From: Candidatus Zixiibacteriota bacterium
Lineage (GTDB): Bacteria > Zixibacteria > MSB-5A5 > GN15 > FEB-12
NCBI GenBank assembly: GCA_016213305.1
Contig: JACRAV010000375.1
Location: forward strand, 1-8,245
Length of the DNA stretch: 8,245 nt
Reading direction: 5' to 3'
Under the pieces are notes generated by a model. It did not search any database. It was not told the origin of the DNA and saw nothing but the letters and a program-made list of their open reading frames with translations. Position numbers and translations under genes: made by a program. This document shows positions 1-5,673 of this stretch, piece by piece (position 1 is the first letter of the stretch; each line of letters begins with the position of its first letter).

Positions 1-1473
1 GAGAATGCCCATGTGATTCTGGAGATGCTGAACGCGAAGTTTTGCGTGAGGGGCCTCCGGATCTGTGTCATACCCGCGGCTGGTCATATCCTGCAGGACC
101 GGGTCGATATCAAAGGGCCGTTGCGGCGGGGATTCTTTCGGCAGTAAGGTCGAGGCGTTGGCGCCGAGGAGGCGATCGAACATGAAGTCCGCCATCCTGT
201 TTGATCCGGGGAATGAAACAGTCTTGGTGAACCCGCAGTACGTCGAGGCGCCTGCGATCATAAATCCGTTGCGCAACGACGGGACACTGTCGCCTTCACA
301 AGCGTTGATGAAAATGAAACTATTCGGAACGAAGTACATGTACCGGGCAACGAATTTCCCCGTGATACCATATCGCCAGTGGTCGCCACAGGTGTTGTTC
401 GACGGATCCAGATCCCAAGCGAACACGTACACTACTTCGTCATTGCGAAGAAGCGGAGCAAACGCACTGTCGTTGCTATGTGAAAACGCGCTGGCCGTCC
501 AGAGCGAAAGATACCGGTTGCCGGCTCTGTCCTTACCCGGACCGCCATGCGTGTCAATGTAGAATATTCCGTCATCGTGTACGTTGAGTAGTGATGGCAC
601 CGTTCCCGGAACCACCTGCGTGACATATCCATGATTGTCCAACAGCGCCTTTATGATAGGAACGCTCTGAGGAAAGCACGTGGGAGCGAAATTACTTATC
701 AGGCGCGCCTGAATGGAAGATGGTAGTTCAAAGTTGCCCCCGGGGGTATGTAGCGTTTTCGGCGCAGTTGGAAGAGCGAGATCAGCGTCGGACAACTCCG
801 GAAAACGTCGCTCGGGTAACACAAAACCACTCGGGGGCTCAGTCTCGGCGTACCAGGACTGCTCGCCGCGTCCGGTAGCGAACCCACCGTTATACGATCG
901 GTTATTCGGAATCGAGATGAGCCGTCCATCAGAGAACCAGGCCCAGACCGAAATACTGTCGATCACACCCGCCGAGTCGATATCCGGCAACGAATTGAGA
1001 AACGCGGCCAGTTTGATCGCAACGCTGTCGGCCGGTTCTCCTTCGATCAGGTTGCTGACGCTGTCAATTGCGTTGAACACCGCCTGTCGCTGAGCGAAAC
1101 TCAGCTCGCCCGCGCCACACGGTTCCGGCGGCGTGAAGCTGATGAACATGTAATCGATCAACCGGCTCAGGTCTGATATGTCAACGCCCCCTCCCGGATC
1201 ACCATCGATATTGGCCGCGGAGTCACAACACAGCGGATCGAAGGAAATGAACAGATTATCGATCAGTCGGGATAGATCGGCGATATCAACATTCAGGCCG
1301 GGGTCGCAGTCGATATTTCCCCTCAGCGTGCAACATGACGGTTGGGCCGCGACCGGGGCGGCGGTAAGAATGCCGGTTGAGGACAAAATCAATACGCAGA
1401 TCGCCATAGACAGGCGAGAGCGTGGCGATCTTCTGTTTCCGAGACTACGCGGCGAGAGATTTGGGGTATTCAT
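1..1473 (-). CDS. Secreted protein with dockerin-like repeats and a clan CD (caspase/gingipain-like) cysteine peptidase domain; 3' end outside window
   Basis: Reading from ATG at 1473 leftwards, the frame stays open for 491 codons to the window edge, so the C-terminus is missing. AGGAG lies 4 nt before the ATG. Residues 1-43 look like a Sec signal peptide: a basic start, a hydrophobic core about 22-39, and a likely cut after VAA-43. Residues 52-113 hold two EF-hand-like dockerin repeats (NIDCDPGLNVDIAD and NIDGDPGGGVDISD), flanked by Cys pairs 47-48 and 82-83. Residues 120-290 match nothing I recognise. Residues 292-437 resemble clan CD peptidases: a hydrophobic strand ending in DTHGG (His309-Gly310), a second strand ending in INACEGD (Cys392), then AGASTYCGFTKTV (407-419), as often follows the Cys in gingipain/CHAT-type domains. 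His309 and Cys392 are the inferred dyad. The 83-residue spacing is long for the clan, implying an insertion. The product is probably exported. The reading frame is certain, the dockerin-like assignment strong and the protease call inferred; a related CHAT- or C25-type domain is possible. Confidence 0.85.
   Translation of the reverse strand, partial: MNTPNLSPRSLGNRRSPRSRLSMAICVLILSSTGILTAAPVAAQPSCCTLRGNIDCDPGLNVDIADLSRLIDNLFISFDPLCCDSAANIDGDPGGGVDISDLSRLIDYMFISFTPPEPCGAGELSFAQRQAVFNAIDSVSNLIEGEPADSVAIKLAAFLNSLPDIDSAGVIDSISVWAWFSDGRLISIPNNRSYNGGFATGRGEQSWYAETEPPSGFVLPERRFPELSDADLALPTAPKTLHTPGGNFELPSSIQARLISNFAPTCFPQSVPIIKALLDNHGYVTQVVPGTVPSLLNVHDDGIFYIDTHGGPGKDRAGNRYLSLWTASAFSHSNDSAFAPLLRNDEVVYVFAWDLDPSNNTCGDHWRYGITGKFVARYMYFVPNSFIFINACEGDSVPSLRNGFMIAGASTYCGFTKTVSFPGSNRMADFMFDRLLGANASTLLPKESPPQRPFDIDPVLQDMTSRGYDTDPEAPHAKLRVQHLQNHMGIL
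1135..1320 (-). repeat. Tandem dockerin-like EF-hand repeats within the secreted protein
   Basis: Two copies of about 26 residues (52-78 and 88-113) share the pattern N-I-D-x-D-P-G-x-x-V-D-I-x-D-L-S-R-L-I-D-x-x-F-I-S-F. The Asp/Asn residues at alternating positions followed by DLSRLID fit the calcium loop and helix of a dockerin. The loop appears about two residues longer than the classic type I dockerin loop. The copies are linked by a stretch containing Cys82-Cys83. Dockerin repeats usually sit at the C-terminus of secreted enzymes, whereas here they directly follow the signal peptide. Confidence 0.75.
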
Positions 1474-1503
1474 TGCTCTCCTGGTGAGGACAAATTCTTT
1501 GGA

Positions 1504-1533
1504 CAAATATAATCAAAAGTCGGGAGAAATCAA
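1504..1533 (-). promoter_or_regulatory. Candidate promoter of the secreted dockerin/peptidase gene
   Basis: On the minus strand, TTG (1533-1531) is followed by exactly 19 nt and TATATTTG (1511-1504). This matches the Bacteroidota core promoter pattern TTG-N19-TAnnTTTG. The same bases can also be read as a sigma70-type TTGATT-N16-TATATT. A start of transcription near 1498 would leave a leader of about 25 nt that includes the AGGAG ribosome site. Only the motif match is seen; use is inferred. Confidence 0.5.
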
Positions 1534-1587
1534 TCCTAAATTGGTCACATTGGTCTCTGACGGGCGATTGGAGCGGGCCACCCCGGC

Positions 1588-3609
1588 TTATGGCACAAGA
1601 TAGCGGTAATGCTCCTTAATCGGCGACCAGTCGGAGCGAGATTTGCCGTAGAGCAGAAACTGCTCGTAATGAAAACGGGCGGCCTGCTGGTCGTCGTCGC
1701 GGATCGCCACGATCATGTAGATCAGGTGACCGCCCGGCGAGTTGCGGTCGGCCATGAACAACGTGTCGGCGATCGCGGCGGCGGAATCCGAAAAGCCGAG
1801 GAAATAGTACCCCAGCGCCAGGCCCTCGGCAACCACCACAATCGAGTGATCGAAAGATCGTACCTGCTTGAACAGATTCACCGCGTCACTGAACTTTCCC
1901 TCGTTCAAGAGAAGCTGGCCAAGCTCGTTCTTCAACATGGGAGCGTATGGAATCAGTTTGATTGCGGTGCGATAGTTGGTTTCGGCGGAGTCGTATCGTT
2001 TCAGCTTTCCCCAGACGTTGCCAAGAATCTGGTAGTAATCGCCGCGATAGGGATCAATGGTTATCAGTTCGCGGGAGATAGCCAGTACCTGCTCATACTG
2101 TCCCCTGGCCAACAGCTCGTAGGCGTCAACCAGTTTCTGGTCCTCAGGGAAATACGAATCCCGCTCTTTGCCGATCTCGCGCCATTGGTCGGTGTGTCCG
2201 TTTTCAAGGTGGTAGTTGGCGAGGATCACCCAGCCGCTTCGGTTTTTGGCGCCGTAATATCGGAGAAGTTCGTGCATGCGGCTTTCGGAACTGGCGGCGC
2301 CAACATTCACCGCCAGAAACAGCCCGGTCACCAGAACGCCTACCAGACCCGACGCCAGCACCACGCGGGTGGGGATGTCCGCCTTTATCTGCCCGATGCG
2401 ATATAACAAAAACAACATGGGAGGCAGAATCGTGAGGGACATCAAATCCCAGTCCCGTCCGAGACCGATCACCGGATCGATGACAAACAAAAACAGAACT
2501 GACCCGGACGCGAAAAGAGCGAGTGCGGTATGAACGGGATCAAGTGTGGCTTTCTTCGTGTTGTGTACGGCCAGAGCGATCACGGGCAGAATCAGCGGAC
2601 AGATGAGGATGATCTGATTGAGGATATCCAACAGATGCTTGAGTGAAAAGATTGCGTATTCCGGCGAACGGGAGCGTCCGGTGAACAGCGGCAGGAATAT
2701 CGCCTCGAACTCGATGCGGGTGGAGTACATGTAGAAAAATGTCGCGCCGGCAAGCGCCGCTCCTGCCACCGCAATGATCGTGAGCGTACGGCCAACTTGC
2801 ATGTGCCATTTCTGTCTCAACTCAACCTGGGCTATCAGATAGGCCAGTCCCGGCAGAAACACCAGCGATTGCAAATGGGCCAGACAGGTCAGGACAAACG
2901 ACGCCGCCACCCAGGTTAGCCCTCTGCCGGTCCGGGCATACCGGAGCGACAGAAGAATGAAAGTTGTCGCCGTGGCCCACAGGGCGGGGTAGTATTCGGC
3001 ATATCCGCAAAACAAAAGCATCGAGCCGGAGCCAATCACGGCTATTAAGGCAAACAGGCGGAGACGATTGTCGGAAACCAGCCGTCCGATGATCGCCATC
3101 AGGTTGTGAACGACTACAGCGCCGGACATAATCGATACGATCTGAAAGGCGGCCAGCGAAGTCTCTCTGGTATAGTCGCCCAACAGCGACTGCACCACAC
3201 GGATCAGAAGAATGGTTCCGGATTCGGTCCACTTGATGATGTAGCTGTCCCCTTTGCCCATCGACGCAATGAGCGTGTATCCATCGCCCAGGAAATGGGT
3301 GGGGGTTCGCAAGAGCCAGAACATGACGGTGAAACCGGCGGCCATCGCCAGTCGCGGCCACACGCCGCGCTCAAACAGGCCGTGCGAAAGAGAATCAATG
3401 GAGGAATCGAGCGCGGTGTTCGGTCGAGGCCAGGCCGCCAGCAATATCACTACAAAAGTGACCGCTCCGAAGACCACCCACATCGCGTGGGGTAGAAACA
3501 GCAGGTGATTGATCCCCCACATAGCAGGCAACGGCGCGAAGGCTGCAAACCCTGCCAGCGCCAGGGTGATGAACAGCCCCGCCCAAACGGAATAATGTCG
3601 CTCTGACAT
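1588..3609 (-). CDS. Polytopic membrane protein with C-terminal TPR repeats, GT-C glycosyltransferase-like
   Basis: A 673-residue protein read from ATG at 3609. The N-terminal two thirds (about 8-435) hold about 12 hydrophobic helices, for example 8-30, 41-60, 183-200, 205-223, 273-297, 328-349, 359-378 and 413-435. Between early helices is a loop with an acidic motif, HFLGDGY (Asp109), and later come GYAEYYP (202-208) and GLGRDWDL (382-389). This layout, with an acidic residue in an early extracytoplasmic loop, resembles GT-C enzymes that take sugars from polyprenyl donors. Residues about 495-655 are helical TPR-type repeats, clearest at 524-556 and 557-590, ending at TAA. The frame stays open upstream to ATGs at 3669 and 3795. 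I prefer 3609 because the hydrophobic region begins just after it, a promoter-like element ends 6 nt before it, and the longer forms run into the divergent gene. None of the three starts has a clear ribosome site. The membrane and TPR architecture is solid; the enzymatic role is inferred. Confidence 0.85.
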   Translation of the reverse strand: MSERHYSVWAGLFITLALAGFAAFAPLPAMWGINHLLFLPHAMWVVFGAVTFVVILLAAWPRPNTALDSSIDSLSHGLFERGVWPRLAMAAGFTVMFWLLRTPTHFLGDGYTLIASMGKGDSYIIKWTESGTILLIRVVQSLLGDYTRETSLAAFQIVSIMSGAVVVHNLMAIIGRLVSDNRLRLFALIAVIGSGSMLLFCGYAEYYPALWATATTFILLSLRYARTGRGLTWVAASFVLTCLAHLQSLVFLPGLAYLIAQVELRQKWHMQVGRTLTIIAVAGAALAGATFFYMYSTRIEFEAIFLPLFTGRSRSPEYAIFSLKHLLDILNQIILICPLILPVIALAVHNTKKATLDPVHTALALFASGSVLFLFVIDPVIGLGRDWDLMSLTILPPMLFLLYRIGQIKADIPTRVVLASGLVGVLVTGLFLAVNVGAASSESRMHELLRYYGAKNRSGWVILANYHLENGHTDQWREIGKERDSYFPEDQKLVDAYELLARGQYEQVLAISRELITIDPYRGDYYQILGNVWGKLKRYDSAETNYRTAIKLIPYAPMLKNELGQLLLNEGKFSDAVNLFKQVRSFDHSIVVVAEGLALGYYFLGFSDSAAAIADTLFMADRNSPGGHLIYMIVAIRDDDQQAARFHYEQFLLYGKSRSDWSPIKEHYRYLVP

Positions 3610-3615
3610 GCCCCG

Positions 3616-3644
3616 AATATGGGTGGTTTGATTGGACGGGTCAA
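3616..3644 (-). promoter_or_regulatory. Candidate promoter of the membrane/TPR gene, possibly leaderless
   Basis: On the minus strand TTGACC (3644-3639) and CATATT (3621-3616) are separated by 17 nt, the ideal sigma70-type spacing, with 5/6 and 4/6 matches to TTGACA and TATAAT. Six bases then lead to the ATG at 3609, so transcription would begin at or next to the start codon. This element lies within the 5' part of the longer alternative reading frames and therefore favours the 3609 start. Confidence 0.4.
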
Positions 3645-3677
3645 TCAGTTCGACAGGAGGGACGGCCATCGAAGATC

Positions 3678-3706
3678 TTTCGCGGCCGCCCGAAATGGCG
3701 TATCTT
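3678..3706 (+). promoter_or_regulatory. Weak candidate promoter of the FAD-binding gene, possibly leaderless
   Basis: TATCTT (3701-3706) lies six bases before the ATG at 3713, the same distance as in the divergent gene. The region 17 nt further upstream is TTTCGC, a poor -35. The match is suggestive only. An AGGA directly abuts the ATG and is too close to act as a normal ribosome site. Confidence 0.25.
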
Positions 3707-3712
3707 TTAGGA

Positions 3713-4465
3713 ATGGTAACGCTTGATTCATTCGCGGGGACGATCAAATCGTCGTTTCCCGATGACCGCCTGACCTGGCAGAAGTCGGTCGCCACGTTTC
3801 ATCCGGACTCGGCCGAGGAAGCGGCCCGGCTGTTCGAACTGGCGAATCAGCACCGGCAGGCGTTGTTTATCACCGGTTTCGGCAATAATATCGACCCGTC
3901 CGGGGAACCGTTCGAGCAGATGCTCTCGGTGCGCACCGACCGGCTCAATGACCTGATCGATGTCCAGCAGGAGGACTTCTATGTCACGGTCGGAGCCGGG
4001 TATCCGCTCAAGGAATTGAATATTGATCTGGAACCGAGCGGCCTTTTTTGCCCGCTGGCGGATTTGCCGTATGTCGGTTCGGTCGGTGGCGCAGTGGCAA
4101 TTAATCTGAGCGGCCAGCTGGCCGGTCATTCCCTACCGATGAAGCGGTATCTGATCAAGGCGGAGATTGTCACGCCGACGGGGGAGATTGTCAAACCCGG
4201 CTCGGTCTGTTTCAAGTCGGTGTCGGGATACGATGTGGTCAAGCTGTTCGCCCCGTCGTGGGGACTATTGGGATTGGTGGTGAGCGCCACGCTGAGAGTT
4301 CTGCCGCTCTCGGCACGGGCTGAATATGTCGATTTGAAAATGAACGGCATCGATCGTCGGCGATTCTTGAGCGGATTCGACGAGAACAATACCGACACCG
4401 ATGCCGTGTACTCGCGCAAAATAAAGGAGAAGCTCGATCCGAACGGGATTCTTCCGATTGTGTGA
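3713..4465 (+). CDS. Short FAD-binding oxidoreductase, GlcD/GlcE-like
   Basis: A 250-residue protein from ATG at 3713. It is essentially the FAD-binding type 4 (PCMH/GlcD) domain alone. Seen in order: the entry FHPDSAEEAARLFELAN (29-45), the dinucleotide-loop region ITGFGNNIDPSG (53-64), VTVGAGYPLKEL (91-102), GSVGGAVAINLSG (122-134), the counterpart of the family's GGMIATNASG-type segment, and SVSGYDVVKLFAPSWGLLG (169-187). The protein ends in SRKIKEKLDPNGILP (234-248), the usual C-terminal signature of GlcD-type oxidases. GlcD proteins are about 450-500 residues and GlcE about 350. Here the substrate domain is reduced to roughly 35 residues between the FAD domain and the tail. A partner may supply the missing part, as GlcE works with GlcD and GlcF, but none is visible. 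The frame is open upstream to a TTG at 3632 and an ATG at 3695; I chose 3713 because the family's alignable sequence starts shortly after it. The substrate is unknown. Confidence 0.85.
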   Translation: MVTLDSFAGTIKSSFPDDRLTWQKSVATFHPDSAEEAARLFELANQHRQALFITGFGNNIDPSGEPFEQMLSVRTDRLNDLIDVQQEDFYVTVGAGYPLKELNIDLEPSGLFCPLADLPYVGSVGGAVAINLSGQLAGHSLPMKRYLIKAEIVTPTGEIVKPGSVCFKSVSGYDVVKLFAPSWGLLGLVVSATLRVLPLSARAEYVDLKMNGIDRRRFLSGFDENNTDTDAVYSRKIKEKLDPNGILPIV

Positions 4466-4472
4466 AAAAGGA
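4466..4472 (+). promoter_or_regulatory. Ribosome binding site that fixes the CoA-binding protein start
   Basis: AAAAGGA directly follows the stop codon of the FAD-binding gene and lies 6 nt before ATG 4479. It selects that ATG over the in-frame ATG at 4458, which would overlap the upstream gene and has no such site. Confidence 0.7.
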
Positions 4473-4478
4473 TTTGAT

Positions 4479-4859
4479 ATGACCAGAGCGAATGAGCATT
4501 CGACCGTCGCCGTGCTGGGCGCGACTCCCAAAGAAGACCGGTACGCGTTCAAGGCCGTCAAAATGCTGTTGGATCACGGGCACACACCGATTCCGGTTCA
4601 TCCGGCGGGGCAGGAAGTACTGGGGATCAAGGGTTTGAAATCACTCGACGAGATCACTCAGCCGGTTGATACACTGACCATGTACGTCGGTTCGCAGATA
4701 TCCGACGGCGAGCTGGACCGCATCCTGAAACTTGCGCCCCGCAGGGTGATCTTCAATCCGGGGGCGGAAAACGCGTCTCTGGCCGATAAGTTGAGGGGGG
4801 CAGGAATCGAAGTGGTCTTCGCCTGTACGCTGGTGATGTTACAGACCGATCAATTTTAG
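4479..4859 (+). CDS. CoA-binding protein, YccU/COG1832 type
   Basis: A 126-residue single-domain Rossmann protein. It has an N-terminal strand-loop VAVLGATPKEDRYAFKAV (10-27), IPVHPAGQEVLG (38-49), the middle section SLDEITQPVDTLTMYV (55-70), NPGAEN (93-98), and near the end VVFACTLVML (112-121) with the Cys (116) commonly seen at this place in the family. The length is normal for the family. Proteins of this family bind coenzyme A in the loop after the first strand; their physiological job is largely unknown, with proposed roles as carriers or sensors of acyl-CoA. It starts 13 bp after the FAD-binding gene and is almost certainly cotranscribed with it. Its TAG stop lies in an inverted repeat shared with the convergent gene. 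Confidence 0.9.
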   Translation: MTRANEHSTVAVLGATPKEDRYAFKAVKMLLDHGHTPIPVHPAGQEVLGIKGLKSLDEITQPVDTLTMYVGSQISDGELDRILKLAPRRVIFNPGAENASLADKLRGAGIEVVFACTLVMLQTDQF

Positions 4860-4866
4860 ATCGGTC
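4844..4866. terminator. Perfect inverted repeat between convergent genes; possible bidirectional terminator
   Basis: GACCGATC (4844-4851) and GATCGGTC (4859-4866) are exact inverted copies around a 7-nt loop, AATTTTA. The element contains the TAG stop of the CoA-binding gene and overlaps two bases of the stop codon of the kinase-like gene. Neither side has a T-tract, so a classical intrinsic terminator is not assured. The position between two gene ends supports a role in ending or protecting both transcripts. Confidence 0.4.
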
Positions 4867-5572
4867 AGTCGTTCTCCAGGTGGGCCAGCTTGTTCATCTT
4901 GGCCTTGAGCGCCAGGGCGGCCATCTCGACCAGATCTTCGACATCCATGAGCGACGTGTTGATGACCAGATCGTACTGGAGCGGGTCGTCGATGTCCGCC
5001 TTAAACAGGCGCGACACAAACTGTCGGCGCTCGTGATCGGAATGTTCGATCTGTTCGCGGGCGTCTTTGGGCGAGAGATTACGGAACTTTATCAAATTCT
5101 CAACGCGGTGCTCGATGGGGCAGACGATTCGCAAATGGAATCCGTGCCGGGGGCCTAATATGAAATTGCCGCCCCGGCCCATCAACACCACCCCGCCCAG
5201 ATGCGACATCGACAACACCACATGGTAGAGGTGGCGGAAATAGTCGGCGTGATCGACCATCTGTCCCGAAAAGAACCCCTCCACCAACAACGCCAGTTCG
5301 CTCCGGTGGTGGTCGTCGAGTGATTCGACGATGCGCTTTACATATCCGGACGACGAACAGATGGCGTCGATGGCATCGCGGTGAAGCCGTTGATAGCCCA
5401 GCCGCTGGGCCAGCCGCGAACCGAAATACGATCCCCGGCTTCCCGACTGGCGGCTGATGGTGACAATTGGCATAGCCGGACGTTCCGGTTTCGAAACAGC
5501 TTCCGACGTCAGCTTCTTTTCAGTTTCCCATTTGAGGATTTGGCGATTGATGAGCGCTTCAATTGAAGTCAT
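4865..5572 (-). CDS. Cytidylate kinase-like family protein
   Basis: A 235-residue protein. Residues 1-34 form a polar N-terminal extension. The core begins with IVTISRQSGSRGSYFGSRLAQRLG (36-59), which matches the start of the Cytidylate_kin-like family, where the nucleotide-binding loop is usually of the SRQxGSGGRE type and lacks the Walker lysine. It continues with VVLMGRGGNFIL (128-139), FHLRIVCPIEHRVENLI (145-161), a basic lid-like region with SDHERRQFVSRLF (178-190), and the family's YDLVINTS (200-207). The fold and likely nucleotide binding follow from the family; the phosphoryl acceptor is unknown and it need not be CMP. GGGAGG, 8 nt before ATG 5572, supports this start; an out-of-frame ATG at 5579 abuts the ribosome site too closely. 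The gene is convergent with the CoA-binding gene, with only 5 bp between the stops, and follows the GT4 gene on the same strand after 101 bp. Confidence 0.88.
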   Translation of the reverse strand: MTSIEALINRQILKWETEKKLTSEAVSKPERPAMPIVTISRQSGSRGSYFGSRLAQRLGYQRLHRDAIDAICSSSGYVKRIVESLDDHHRSELALLVEGFFSGQMVDHADYFRHLYHVVLSMSHLGGVVLMGRGGNFILGPRHGFHLRIVCPIEHRVENLIKFRNLSPKDAREQIEHSDHERRQFVSRLFKADIDDPLQYDLVINTSLMDVEDLVEMAALALKAKMNKLAHLEND

Positions 5573-5600
5573 CGGTCATTCCTCCCTCGCGTTCACTTAC

Positions 5601-5629
5601 AAAATATGCACCCGACAAAAATGGAGCAA
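5601..5629 (-). promoter_or_regulatory. Candidate promoter of the cytidylate kinase-like gene
   Basis: On the minus strand TTGCTC (5629-5624) and TATTTT (5606-5601) are separated by 17 nt, each matching 4/6 or better of the sigma70-type consensus. A start near 5594 gives a leader of about 22 nt that contains the GGGAGG ribosome site. The A/T-rich block stands out against the GC-rich surroundings. It would let the gene be expressed apart from the upstream glycosyltransferase. Confidence 0.4.
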
Positions 5630-5673
5630 GTACAATCTGTTTGGATGAGGACAGGGCGGGGTGAAGGTGAAGG

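Noticed and set aside
1570..1587. GC-rich short inverted repeat after the membrane/TPR gene as a terminator
   Set aside because: The stem is only about 4 bp and no T-tract follows.
65..1603. Plus-strand open frames of 126-165 codons over the left region
   Set aside because: The minus strand here holds one continuous frame with a signal peptide, calcium repeats and a protease-like domain, so the plus-strand frames are shadows.
1609..2406. A 265-codon plus-strand open frame
   Set aside because: It lies antisense to the membrane/TPR gene, whose product has clear helices and repeats. Its own translation shows no domain, and it is typical of mirror frames in GC-rich coding DNA.
3655..3660. AGGAGG on the plus strand, a perfect Shine-Dalgarno sequence
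   Set aside because: No ATG, GTG or TTG lies within a workable distance downstream; the in-frame codon at 7 nt is ATC. It is more likely chance, or part of the opposite-strand region.
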